This document shows positions 1 through 7,671 of a DNA stretch of 13,216 nucleotides, piece after piece. Under the pieces are notes generated by a model. That model did not search any database, had not been told where the DNA came from, and was given only the letters and a program-made list of their open reading frames with translations. The position numbers were made by a program, and so were the translations under genes. How positions within the stretch are numbered: the first letter of the stretch is position 1; every line of letters begins with the position of its first letter. This DNA comes from Gemmatimonadales bacterium UBA1120. GTDB lineage: Bacteria; Gemmatimonadota; Gemmatimonadetes; Longimicrobiales; Gaopeijiaceae. The stretch covers positions 5,414 to 18,629 of the forward strand of contig DCAZ01000147.1 of NCBI GenBank assembly GCA_002313925.1, given 5' to 3'.

Positions 1-531
1 CTCGAGCGGCTGCGTTACCTGGATGATGTCATGCCTGCGAACGTCCAAGTGCTCTTCAGTACGCGATATGCCATTCGCAAACAAGTCCAAGACGCTGACT
101 TAATTATCGGTGCCGTGCTGATTCCAGGAGCGAAGGCCCCGAGATTGATCAATCGTGAAGATTTGGCTTTGATGCGTCCCGGGACGGTGATCGTGGATGT
201 TGCTGTGGATCAGGGTGGGTGTGTAGAGACGATCAGGCCAACTACGCATCAGGACCCGGTTTATTTGGTTGATGAGATTATGCATTATGGGGTGGCGAAT
301 ATGCCCGGAGGAGTCCCGCGAACAAGCACCCTTGCTCTGACCAATTCAACTCTCCCGTATGCACTCGCGCTTGCTGAAAAGGGATGGGAGCAAGCTTGTT
401 TGCTGGATTCAGCCTTGAAAGCAGGAGTGAACATCGTCCACGGTCAGGTTACTTGTCAGGGCGTTGCAGATGCTTTCGGGATGGAATGCCATGATGTCAA
501 TGACTTATTGATGGGTTCGGCTCAGGTGTGA
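1..531 (+). CDS. ald: Alanine dehydrogenase, C-terminal part (5' truncated by window edge)
   Basis: The reading frame is open from base 1, so the gene starts outside the window. The 176 residues present are roughly the C-terminal half of a family usually about 370 residues long. The enzyme interconverts L-alanine and pyruvate with NAD and releases ammonia. Visible hallmarks are the nucleotide-binding segment DADLIIGAVLIPGAKAP, the DVAVDQGGCVE strand-loop and the MPGGVPRTST segment, where the family usually has MPGAVPRTST. The ATG at 31 is an internal methionine, not a start. The stop codon overlaps the start of dut as GTGA, which suggests co-transcription and translational coupling. Identity is very secure from these motifs; only the N-terminal domain cannot be judged. 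Confidence 0.95.
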   Translation, partial: LERLRYLDDVMPANVQVLFSTRYAIRKQVQDADLIIGAVLIPGAKAPRLINREDLALMRPGTVIVDVAVDQGGCVETIRPTTHQDPVYLVDEIMHYGVANMPGGVPRTSTLALTNSTLPYALALAEKGWEQACLLDSALKAGVNIVHGQVTCQGVADAFGMECHDVNDLLMGSAQV

Positions 532-980
532 CTCAAGAATTAAAGGTCCAATTCCAAAGGCTTCCGTCCAATCCGGATCTCCCATTACCAGCACGAGCGA
601 CACCGCAGGCCGCCGGTTATGACATACGATCCGCTGAAGCTAAGGTAGTGCTAGACCCGGGGGAGATTCGTTTAATAAGTACCGGGTTGATTATGGAGCT
701 ACCCGAAGGAATGGAATGCCAGGTACGTCCGCGTTCGGGCTTGGCGCTGAACTATGGGATCACTCTGCCAAATAGTCCGGGTACTATTGATCCAGATTAC
801 AGAGGTGAAGTCAAGATTATTATCCAAAATCTCGGATCGGAGCAGGTTACGTTAATCAGGGGCGAGCGTGTGGCTCAGCTGGTCTTCTCGCTATTTCAAA
901 GCCCGGAAGTGGCAGAGGTGGAAGAACTTAGCAATACGGACCGGGGAGAAAGTGGCTTCGGAAGTACTGGAACTGATTAG
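528..980 (+). CDS. dut: Deoxyuridine 5'-triphosphate nucleotidohydrolase (dUTPase)
   Basis: This 150-residue protein hydrolyses dUTP to dUMP and pyrophosphate. That keeps uracil out of DNA and supplies dUMP for thymidylate synthesis. All five motifs of the trimeric dUTPase family are present in order: AAGYDI (28-33), PRSGLA (68-73), GTIDPDYRGE (85-94, with the expected catalytic aspartate D88), RGERVAQLV, and the C-terminal RGESGFGSTG (139-148) that closes over the nucleotide. Length is typical. The start is a GTG whose last two bases lie in the TGA stop of ald (GTGA). No strong Shine-Dalgarno sequence precedes it, so translation probably depends on ribosomes finishing ald. Motif 3 has proline where serine is common (DPDY instead of DSDY), which is unlikely to affect catalysis. 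Confidence 0.97.
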   Translation: MTQELKVQFQRLPSNPDLPLPARATPQAAGYDIRSAEAKVVLDPGEIRLISTGLIMELPEGMECQVRPRSGLALNYGITLPNSPGTIDPDYRGEVKIIIQNLGSEQVTLIRGERVAQLVFSLFQSPEVAEVEELSNTDRGESGFGSTGTD

Positions 981-1008
981 GTACCATAGGATATCATCCC
1001 GATACGTC

Positions 1009-1037
1009 TTGGATACTGGCTTCTGGTAGTGTGTAAA
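1009..1037 (+). promoter_or_regulatory. Weak sigma-70-like promoter candidate upstream of mreB
   Basis: TTGGAT (1009-1014) and TGTAAA (1032-1037) are separated by 17 bases in the 128-base gap between dut and mreB. They match the consensus at only 3/6 and 4/6 positions. The longest gap in the left part of the window and the change of function support a promoter somewhere here, but these particular boxes are a guess. A 6-base inverted repeat, ATACGT (1002-1007) and ACGTAT (1037-1042), flanks the candidate. I see no intrinsic terminator with a T-run behind dut. Confidence 0.25.
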
Positions 1038-1108
1038 CGTATGTTCTCAAGCCCTTTGAGCAGTGTAAGACGCCCAAAAATCCCGAAGATTGCCCCCATG
1101 ACCTTGGA

Positions 1109-2167
1109 ATGTCGACTGAACTGTTGTCTGGACTAGCTAGTTGGTTTAGCTCGGGACGTCTAGTCCCGGTGAATGACATCGCTGTCGACCTCGGCACTGC
1201 AAATACGTTGGTCTACGTGAAGGGCGAGGGCATTGTACTCAACGAACCATCTGTGGTGGCAGTTGAAAAGGGAAGCAGCAGAATCATGGGCATAGGGCTC
1301 GAGGCCAAGCGCATGCTCGGGCGTACACCGGAAGGGATCGAAGCGATTCGTCCTTTAAAGGACGGGGTAATCGCTGATGTAGACGTAACAGAGATGATGC
1401 TTCGGCACTTCCTAGTTCAGGTCACACATAAACGAATCTTTCGGATCAAGCCTCGCGTAGTCATAGGTGTTCCGTCCGGGATTACTGAGCTTGAGCGTAG
1501 GGCAGTCCGGTCATCGGCTATGTCAGCTGGAGCGAAGGTTGTATACATGGTGGATGAGCCAATGGGGGCGGCTATAGGGGTGGGTCTTCCGGTGGAAACA
1601 CCAACTGGGAATATGGTTATCGATATTGGTGGAGGTACTACGGAGATTGCGGTCATCGCGCTGTCAGGAATTGTCTCTAACACATCAATCCGGGTCGGGG
1701 GAGACGAACTTGACGCGGCGATCGTCACATTTCTTCGGAAGAACTACAATCTGCTTATCGGTGAGCCGACAGCGGAGGCCATCAAGATCCAGATTGGGTC
1801 AGCGTTTGATGTTGGTGAAGAGCGAGAGATGGAGGTAAAGGGCAGGGACCTGGTATCTGGTATCCCAAAGACTGTGACCGTCCACTCGCAGGAAGTTCGA
1901 GAGTGCATACAAGAGCCAATTCAGGCGATTGTCGAGGCCGTGCGTCGGGCGCTCGAAATTACTCCACCTGAACTCTCCGCAGACATTGTGGACCGCGGGA
2001 TCGTGATGACCGGTGGTGGCGCACTGATTCGAGGACTGGATCGGTTATTGCAGCACGAGACTAACCTCCCAATCCATGTGGATGAAGAACCGCTAACGTG
2101 TGTGGTGCGAGGTGCAGGACGGATCCTCGATGATCTCCACCACTATCGTACTGTTCTAACCCAATAG
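1109..2167 (+). CDS. mreB: Rod shape-determining protein MreB (bacterial actin)
   Basis: MreB is an actin-like ATPase that forms membrane-bound filaments and guides the elongation machinery along the cell cylinder. The 352-residue product carries the actin-superfamily sites: phosphate-1 loop DLGTANT (27-33), GVPSG, the connecting region VDEPMGAAIG, phosphate-2 loop DIGGGTTEIAV (from D172) and the adenosine site MTGGGALIRGLD (from M300). The start is the first possible in-frame start after the upstream TAA at 1034. It leaves about 20 residues before the conserved core, including the hydrophobic LLSGLASWF stretch that could act as an amphipathic membrane anchor. No good Shine-Dalgarno sequence precedes it. 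A GTG at 1169 would give an almost bare core and is less likely. It heads the elongasome genes that follow. Confidence 0.97.
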   Translation: MSTELLSGLASWFSSGRLVPVNDIAVDLGTANTLVYVKGEGIVLNEPSVVAVEKGSSRIMGIGLEAKRMLGRTPEGIEAIRPLKDGVIADVDVTEMMLRHFLVQVTHKRIFRIKPRVVIGVPSGITELERRAVRSSAMSAGAKVVYMVDEPMGAAIGVGLPVETPTGNMVIDIGGGTTEIAVIALSGIVSNTSIRVGGDELDAAIVTFLRKNYNLLIGEPTAEAIKIQIGSAFDVGEEREMEVKGRDLVSGIPKTVTVHSQEVRECIQEPIQAIVEAVRRALEITPPELSADIVDRGIVMTGGGALIRGLDRLLQHETNLPIHVDEEPLTCVVRGAGRILDDLHHYRTVLTQ

Positions 2168-2177
2168 GAGGCAGGAG
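2167..2177 (+). promoter_or_regulatory. Ribosome-binding site of mreC
   Basis: AGGAGG (2167-2172) begins on the last base of the mreB stop codon, and a second GGAG lies at 2174-2177. The first fits a TTG start at 2180 (7-base spacing). The second fits a GTG at 2183 (5-base spacing). The site is strong, but it does not decide between the two adjacent starts. Confidence 0.7.
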
Positions 2178-2179
2178 TC

Positions 2180-3073
2180 TTGGTGGCGTTCAGGCCTGAG
2201 CCGGAGCACGCTGAGGGTCAACGACGTCAGAATCTACTCGCAATCTCATTCTTTATCCTGGCATTAGTCACCGCATATATCCCAGCCGATATGCAACAAA
2301 GCATCGCCTGGTCGATGCGAGTCACAACTCTGCGGCCCTTCATCCTGACTCAGCAATGGATAGTTGCCGCTAAGGAAAATGCTGCAGAGGCAGGGATCCT
2401 AAGGGCTCAACTAGACTCTCTTACCGCTACGCTATCCTCCCAGGCTGGTCTTTTGGATGAGAACCGAGTCCTTAGGGATTTGCTTGATTTAGCTGAGCGA
2501 GGTGAGGGTTTTTTCCGTCCTGCGACAGTATTGCGTTCAGGAAGTCCTGGATCGGAGAGCATGTTTTTTTTGGAGCTCGGGTCAGCGGATGGGATTGAAA
2601 GTGGAGCCCCGGTGGTGAACAGACATGGATTGGTGGGTAGAATCCTGGAGGTACGACAAGAAATTTCAGTAGGTATGGACTGGACTCATCCCGATTTCCG
2701 TGTAAGTGCGATGCTTCAGGACGGTCGCATATATGGTATAGTAGAGAATCGGCGAGGAGCCTTCCGGGAAGAGGATCGATTAGTGCTCAACGGGACTGCG
2801 TACTACGAAACCGCGTCCAACGATACACCGGTGGTGACTAGTGGGCTCGGTGGCGTGTTTCCGAGAGGGATTCCTATAGGCCGTATAGCTGGTATTGAGG
2901 AAGTTCAAGGACAGTGGAGGAAGGCCTATCGACTTTGGCCGATGGTAGAGCCGGGTTCTGTCACACACGTTATCGTCTTCACTAATCGCATGCCCGATAA
3001 CGTGGATCAGCTTTGGTCAGATGATTCTTTAGGTACCGTAGAAAAGGAGATCGTGGGGCGCAGGGAGCCATGA
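2180..3073 (+). CDS. mreC: Rod shape-determining protein MreC
   Basis: MreC is a bitopic membrane protein of the elongasome. Its periplasmic part contacts PBP2 and stimulates the PBP2-RodA pair. The layout is typical: a short charged cytoplasmic tail, one transmembrane helix at about 19-36, a helical coiled-coil stretch at about 60-95 (ending LDENRVLRDLLDL), then the paired beta-barrel domain with recognisable segments such as SGAPVVNRHGLVGRI and TSGLGGVFPRGIPIGRI. Its 297 residues are normal for the family. The start is either TTG (2180) or the next codon GTG (2183), a one-residue difference. The stop overlaps the mreD start as ATGA, in the usual mreB-mreC-mreD order. Confidence 0.95.
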   Translation: MVAFRPEPEHAEGQRRQNLLAISFFILALVTAYIPADMQQSIAWSMRVTTLRPFILTQQWIVAAKENAAEAGILRAQLDSLTATLSSQAGLLDENRVLRDLLDLAERGEGFFRPATVLRSGSPGSESMFFLELGSADGIESGAPVVNRHGLVGRILEVRQEISVGMDWTHPDFRVSAMLQDGRIYGIVENRRGAFREEDRLVLNGTAYYETASNDTPVVTSGLGGVFPRGIPIGRIAGIEEVQGQWRKAYRLWPMVEPGSVTHVIVFTNRMPDNVDQLWSDDSLGTVEKEIVGRREP

Positions 3074-3552
3074 GTCACAGCATCAGATTATGGCTCGTTG
3101 TTCTATGCCTTTTCTTGGCTCACTTCATAATGCACGTGGGGCTTGGGCTGGGGCCTGTGGTACCGGATATGCTCACCATTGCGCTACTTCTGGCTGCGCG
3201 AGAAATCGGCATAGGATGGGCCTCTGGACTTGGGCTTGCATTTGGGCTCCTAGAAGACTCACTAAGTGTCTTGGCATTTGGGGCTAGCAGCGTGGCCATG
3301 ACGATGACTGGAGCTCTGGGGGCGACTACACGGAACCTGTTCGTGGGTGATTCACTAAGTTTTCAGCTTTCGTACTTCATTCTCGGAAAATGGGCTCGTG
3401 AGTTACTTCATTGGGTAATGGCGGGTGAGGCTCTCCGTCTCCCATTTCTTGAACAAGTGATGCTGAATGGTCTCTTAGGGGGTGTATACGCTGCAGCTAT
3501 AGCGACACCACTCATAGTATTGATGGGATGGCGCAGGAGAGAAGTGAGATGA
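3070..3552 (+). CDS. mreD: Rod shape-determining protein MreD
   Basis: This 160-residue, very hydrophobic protein has about five predicted membrane helices. MreD is the poorly conserved integral membrane partner of MreC in the elongasome. The call rests on position (between mreC and the PBP2 gene), size, hydrophobicity and family-like features: the early proline-aspartate in VVPDMLTIALLLAA, the glycine-rich GLAFGLLEDSLS segment and the RxLFVGD region. Translation is coupled to mreC by an ATGA overlap, with AGGGAG (3062-3067) very close to the start. The C-terminus ends in a basic WRRREVR tail. Sequence alone would give a weaker call; context makes it secure. Confidence 0.92.
   Translation: MSHSIRLWLVVLCLFLAHFIMHVGLGLGPVVPDMLTIALLLAAREIGIGWASGLGLAFGLLEDSLSVLAFGASSVAMTMTGALGATTRNLFVGDSLSFQLSYFILGKWARELLHWVMAGEALRLPFLEQVMLNGLLGGVYAAAIATPLIVLMGWRRREVR
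3535..3540 (+). promoter_or_regulatory. Ribosome-binding site that fixes the PBP2 start at 3549
   Basis: AGGAGA lies 8 bases before the ATG at 3549, which overlaps the mreD stop as ATGA. The longer alternative ATG at 3528 lies upstream of this site and has no comparable ribosome-binding sequence of its own. Confidence 0.75.
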
Positions 3553-5432
3553 ACCTGTATCACCCGCACTCTCGGAGGCAGCGAGCGCGAGGTTTATATC
3601 TGACCATGGGGATCTTGATGGGTATCCTCACTGTTGCGTTCTTCAGACTTCAAGTGTTGCGCTCAGATACTTGGGAACTGAGAGCGGAGTCAAACCGTAT
3701 TCGCCAGCTCCCAATTCCTGCCCCACGAGGCACTATCCACGATCGGAATGGCCGTGTCATTGCCGATAATGTCCCGGGCTATGCGATAACACTTCTACCT
3801 GGGCCACCAGACTCTATCCGAGCGACGCTCAATAAGATGAGCCAGTATATGAAGATCTCGGATGAGCGTATTGAATCTCTGCTGGCGTTCCTTACGCGTT
3901 ATGGCCGACAGCCTCTGGTGGTGGACTCTGATGCTGACTTCCCAGTGGTGAGTGCTCTTCAAGAACGCCGAACAGAGTTCCCGACAGTCTACATCGAAAT
4001 GAGACCGCGGCGCAGGTATTTTGGAGGTGAGGCAGCGGCTCATGTACTCGGCTACGTCGGAGAAATCACTGCTGATGAATTAGCATCTACTGACTTTTCC
4101 CAGGACCTTTATGAACAGGGCATGGTCGTGGGAAAAGCGGGCGTGGAGAAGCAATATGAATCGATTCTACAGGGCAGAAGAGGTCTCAAGTACGTTGAAG
4201 TAGACGCTCGTGGGCGTATCGTAGGTGACTTCGGTGCCTTCAGAGTGGACCCCGGTGAGGGAGGAGAGAGCCTCCACCTCAATATTGATATCGAGTTGCA
4301 GGAGTGGATCCACCACATCTTTCCCAAATCATTGTCCGGGGCCGTGATAGCGTTGGACCCAGAAGACGGGGGTATTCTCGCCCTCTATTCTAACCCAGGA
4401 TACGACCCCAATGACTTTGTGAGTGGGATATCAACCGAACTTTGGCAGGACCTCAACGCTGATAATCGCAACCCCCTGTTCAATCGTGTTGTACTGGGTC
4501 TCTACCCCCCTGCGTCGACCTGGAAATTGGCTGTGGCCGGAATTGGCCTGGATCTTGGAGCGATCACACCGAACGAGAAGATGCCTGTCCCGTGCACTGG
4601 GTCCTATACTTTCGGTGACCGATCCTACAGGTGCTGGGACCCTGATGGCCATGGGTTCAACAACTTAGCTGAGGCAATTGGTAATTCTTGCGATGTCTAT
4701 TTTTACCAACTTGGGCTTAGAATTGGGCTTGATCCACTTCTGCGGCGCTCCACGGAACTTGGCTTCAGCCGAAAGTGTGGTATTGATCTTCCCCAAGAGA
4801 GTCAGGGAATTTTCCCATCTGAGAGAGAGTTTTGGGAGCGGCGGTTCGGGTACGCTCCTCGGGAAGGGGAGGTCCTCCCGCTTTCAATTGGTCAGGGCCC
4901 GAATTCCCAAACACCTCTTAAGATAGCTCAGTTCTATCTTGCACTTGCTAGAGATGGATCCGCCCCGACCCCCGTTCTGGCTCGTGATCTGGAAATTGAG
5001 GACACATGGGCCCTTGATCTAGATCCTGACCACATGGAGGCCCTCCGTGAGGGGTTGAGGAAGGTCACAGCCCCAGGTGGTACCGCCCACTTTGGTACAG
5101 CGCTCGAACATTGGGAAATTCTAGGCAAGACGGGTACCGCTGAGCACGGACTGAGTCAGGCCGGCCTCGCTGAGCCACATGCTTGGTTCGCTGGAATGGC
5201 CGGCCCTTTCGGTGGACCTCCGGGCATTGTGGTGGTAGTGATCGTGGAATATGGGGAGAGTGGCTCCGCGATAGCTGCCCCCATCATGGCAAAAACAGCT
5301 GACTACTACCTCCGAAGGAAGCACGGTATCCCAACGGACAGTGTACAAACGTACTTGGATCATGTGCAGATTGGGCCTGTGCCAACCTGGTATCAAGAGC
5401 GCTATCCTGCCGTAATTGGTGCTATCCGATGA
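3549..5432 (+). CDS. mrdA: Penicillin-binding protein 2 (elongasome peptidoglycan D,D-transpeptidase)
   Basis: This class B penicillin-binding protein cross-links new peptidoglycan during cylinder elongation and works with RodA. With the start at 3549 it has 627 residues. A cytoplasmic basic N-terminus (HSRRQRARG) leads into one membrane helix (LYLTMGILMGILTVAFF), followed by the pedestal segment starting PIPAPRGTIHDRNGRVIADN. The transpeptidase domain shows the nucleophile motif STWK (S323 in this numbering), the SCD form of the SxN motif (from S380) and KTGTAE (from K527). The SxD variant is normal for PBP2. The alternative start at 3528 would add seven residues, overlap mreD by 25 bases and precede the ribosome-binding site. 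The end overlaps rodA as ATGA. All key residues are present, so the enzyme should be active. Confidence 0.97.
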   Translation: MNLYHPHSRRQRARGLYLTMGILMGILTVAFFRLQVLRSDTWELRAESNRIRQLPIPAPRGTIHDRNGRVIADNVPGYAITLLPGPPDSIRATLNKMSQYMKISDERIESLLAFLTRYGRQPLVVDSDADFPVVSALQERRTEFPTVYIEMRPRRRYFGGEAAAHVLGYVGEITADELASTDFSQDLYEQGMVVGKAGVEKQYESILQGRRGLKYVEVDARGRIVGDFGAFRVDPGEGGESLHLNIDIELQEWIHHIFPKSLSGAVIALDPEDGGILALYSNPGYDPNDFVSGISTELWQDLNADNRNPLFNRVVLGLYPPASTWKLAVAGIGLDLGAITPNEKMPVPCTGSYTFGDRSYRCWDPDGHGFNNLAEAIGNSCDVYFYQLGLRIGLDPLLRRSTELGFSRKCGIDLPQESQGIFPSEREFWERRFGYAPREGEVLPLSIGQGPNSQTPLKIAQFYLALARDGSAPTPVLARDLEIEDTWALDLDPDHMEALREGLRKVTAPGGTAHFGTALEHWEILGKTGTAEHGLSQAGLAEPHAWFAGMAGPFGGPPGIVVVVIVEYGESGSAIAAPIMAKTADYYLRRKHGIPTDSVQTYLDHVQIGPVPTWYQERYPAVIGAIR

Positions 5433-6664
5433 CGCGTCAATTGACGAAATGGCTCTTGGAACCTTCCCTGGTGCTAGCCGTCTTCGCTCTCACATGTTTT
5501 GGGGTGGCAATGATCTATTCCGCAGGAGTTGTCCATATCCCAAACGATGTAACTCAGAATGCATGGATCCGCCAAGGGACATGGTTCGTACTTGCAGTGA
5601 CAGCGTTCATTGTTGTGGTTCGGGTCCCGGTGCGCTGGATCGAATGGGTCGCCCTACCCTCATATACGCTCAGTATCCTACTTTTGGTATCTACTCTTGT
5701 AGTCGGGACAGGGGTGGGGACAGCTGCAGGTGTGAAAAGTTGGATTCAGATTGGATCATTCAGTTTCCAACCATCCGAGGTCGCGAAGATTGCGACCATC
5801 CTGTTTCTAGCAAGATTCTTATCACAGAGGAAGGACCCACTCAATTCAATTCAGGATCTTCTGCTTCCTACACTCTTGGTTGGGCTTCCACTGGTACTCG
5901 TCATGCTCCAACCCGACTTGGGTACCGCGATGGCGTTTGGGGGGATCCTTTTCGCGATGTTCTTCTGGGCGGGTACCCCAATGATCCTACTTCTCCTTAT
6001 AGCCAGTCCTGTTCTTGGCCTAATGCTTTCCTATGACACGATTATGTGGTCCGGCTACATGGTTGTATTAGTTGGCTTTCTGTATCTCTTCCGCTATCGA
6101 CTTCTTCTATTTGAGTCTATTGGAGTAGTTCTTGCTAATCTAGCAGCTGGTACGGTAGCTCAACCCCTCTGGAATCGACTTGCCATCTATCAACAAAATC
6201 GCATCCTTGTTTTTCTTGACCCGGAAGTAGACCCCCGTGGAGCTGGATACCAGCTCATTCAATCGAAAGTCGCAGTTGGAAGCGGCGGGGTCATGGGTCA
6301 AGGGTTCACTTTAGGTTCTCAAAAGCGGTATGACTTTCTTCCCGAGCAGCATACTGACTTTATCTTCAGTGTTGTGGGGGAAGAGCTTGGGTTCATCGGC
6401 ACTGCGCTCGGGATCCTCGCTTTTTGCTTCATCCTGGGACGTCTGGTGCACCTGGCGACACGGACGCCAGATCCCTTTGCCGGCTTGGTAGTGCTTGGTA
6501 TCTTCGGTGCCTGGCTTGCCCATATCTTCGTAAATATTGGCATGACCGTCGGTGTAGTACCGATCACCGGTATACCACTCCCATTTGTGAGTTACGGAGG
6601 CACGTTCCTTTTAATGTGTTGGATCTCCTTAGCTATTGCTGTTCGTGTAGCCCACGAAGGCTAG
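5429..6664 (+). CDS. rodA: Peptidoglycan glycosyltransferase RodA (SEDS family)
   Basis: RodA polymerises lipid II into glycan strands in partnership with PBP2. The 411-residue protein is strongly hydrophobic, with about ten membrane helices. Family signatures are QPSEVAK (114-120), QPDLGTA, the extracellular acidic loop around LDPEVDP (264-269) followed by GAGYQLIQS, FLPEQHTDFIF (303-311) and GIPLPFVSYGG (381-391). The acidic loop corresponds to the region holding the essential aspartate of SEDS enzymes; assigning it to D268 is my inference. RodA and the divisome enzyme FtsW are similar, and adjacency to PBP2 and mreBCD decides for RodA. The start overlaps the PBP2 stop as ATGA with no clear Shine-Dalgarno sequence, so translation is probably coupled. 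It is the last gene of the elongasome block. Confidence 0.96.
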   Translation: MTRQLTKWLLEPSLVLAVFALTCFGVAMIYSAGVVHIPNDVTQNAWIRQGTWFVLAVTAFIVVVRVPVRWIEWVALPSYTLSILLLVSTLVVGTGVGTAAGVKSWIQIGSFSFQPSEVAKIATILFLARFLSQRKDPLNSIQDLLLPTLLVGLPLVLVMLQPDLGTAMAFGGILFAMFFWAGTPMILLLLIASPVLGLMLSYDTIMWSGYMVVLVGFLYLFRYRLLLFESIGVVLANLAAGTVAQPLWNRLAIYQQNRILVFLDPEVDPRGAGYQLIQSKVAVGSGGVMGQGFTLGSQKRYDFLPEQHTDFIFSVVGEELGFIGTALGILAFCFILGRLVHLATRTPDPFAGLVVLGIFGAWLAHIFVNIGMTVGVVPITGIPLPFVSYGGTFLLMCWISLAIAVRVAHEG

Positions 6665-6745
6665 GCAAGCTGCTTAGATAAATGTGGACTGCATCGACAA
6701 AAGGAATCAGCAACTGAGGGTTAGGCGGACAGATTATCCCTGGCA

Positions 6746-6774
6746 TTCACCTATTCACGCTCAATGACTCGAAT
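6746..6774 (+). promoter_or_regulatory. Weak promoter candidate in the rodA-accD gap
   Basis: The 158-base gap between rodA and accD is the largest in the window and the likeliest place for a new transcript. TTCACC (6746-6751) and TCGAAT (6769-6774) are 17 bases apart, and each matches the sigma-70 consensus at 4/6 positions. The gap also holds a short direct repeat, ATTCAC, at 6745-6750 and 6753-6758. A 5-bp stem at the rodA stop (TAGCC 6648-6652 with GGCTA 6659-6663) has no T-run and is not a credible terminator. Confidence 0.25.
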
Positions 6775-6822
6775 GATGTATGACTTGCCCAGCCCACTCA
6801 CATCCACCCACAGACAGTTTTG

Positions 6823-7671
6823 ATGGCTTGGTTCAGTAAGGAGAAGAAGCCTCTTAAGGCTCAAAAGAAGAGAGATGTGCCTGCGGACATTTTTGAGCAA
6901 TGTCCGGGCTGTGGAGAGGTGCTCTATCGAGAGCGACTCGCAAGGAATTTCAGCGTTTGTGAGTCGTGTGGTTACCACCTCAGGATATCGGCTGAGGGCT
7001 ACTTAAGCATTCTTTTGGATCCAGGGAGTTTTGAAGAACTCGATGGAAACCTTAGAGCTAGTGATCCCTTGGAATTCGTGGACGTTAAACCCTATGTGAA
7101 CCGAATTGCGACAGCAGAGTCAGCTGGAAAAAGTGAGGCTGTGGTGACTGCAGCCGGACGACTTGATGGAATTGAAATCGCAATTGCGGCAATGGATTTT
7201 TCCTTCATCGGAGGTTCGATGGGATCAGTCGTCGGAGAAAAAATTGCGAGAGCATGTCGGTTAGCTCTTCAGCGAAGTGTACCCGTTATCATCGTAAGCC
7301 AATCAGGTGGCGCCCGCATGCAGGAAGGCATCTACTCGTTGATGCAAATGGCTAAGACTTCCACAGTACTAGCGAGGCTGCATGAGGCATCCCTTCCGTT
7401 TATCTCAGTCTTAACAAACCCCACAACTGGTGGAACCACTGCATCCCACTCAATGCTTGGGGATGTGAACCTGGCCGAGCCAAATGCCCTCATTGGCTTC
7501 ACTGGGCCGAGGGTGATCGAGGAGACAATCAAGCAGGAACTCCCCAAGGGGTTTCAAAGCTCAGAGTTTCAATTGGAACACGGGATGATAGACCTGGTGG
7601 TAGACCGACGTGACCTTAAGGAAACCATCGCCGTGATCCTCAGACATCAACGAGTTGGGTGGACGGAATAG
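6823..7671 (+). CDS. accD: Acetyl-CoA carboxylase carboxyltransferase, beta subunit
   Basis: AccD forms, with AccA, the carboxyltransferase that moves the carboxyl group from biotin to acetyl-CoA. This makes malonyl-CoA in the first committed step of fatty-acid synthesis. The 282-residue product starts with a basic tail and the four-cysteine zinc ribbon typical of AccD: C27, C30, C46 and C49, spaced C-x2-C-x15-C-x2-C. The crotonase-like carboxyltransferase core follows, with SGGARMQEG (from S161), the TNPTTGGTTAS segment and the GFTGPRVIEET segment. The family-like N-terminus WFSKEKK favours the ATG at 6823 over the TTG one codon earlier; neither has a clear Shine-Dalgarno sequence. It is followed by folC in a 13-base overlap, a neighbourhood also known from Escherichia coli. 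AccA is not in this window. Confidence 0.97.
   Translation: MAWFSKEKKPLKAQKKRDVPADIFEQCPGCGEVLYRERLARNFSVCESCGYHLRISAEGYLSILLDPGSFEELDGNLRASDPLEFVDVKPYVNRIATAESAGKSEAVVTAAGRLDGIEIAIAAMDFSFIGGSMGSVVGEKIARACRLALQRSVPVIIVSQSGGARMQEGIYSLMQMAKTSTVLARLHEASLPFISVLTNPTTGGTTASHSMLGDVNLAEPNALIGFTGPRVIEETIKQELPKGFQSSEFQLEHGMIDLVVDRRDLKETIAVILRHQRVGWTE

Noticed and set aside
5416..6036. A 206-residue forward frame overlapping the start of rodA
   Set aside because: It lies in another frame of a certain rodA gene, is rich in Cys, Ser, Arg and Pro, and shows no motif; it is a coding shadow.
6648..6663. A 5-bp stem at the rodA stop considered as an intrinsic terminator
   Set aside because: The stem is short and is not followed by a run of T residues.
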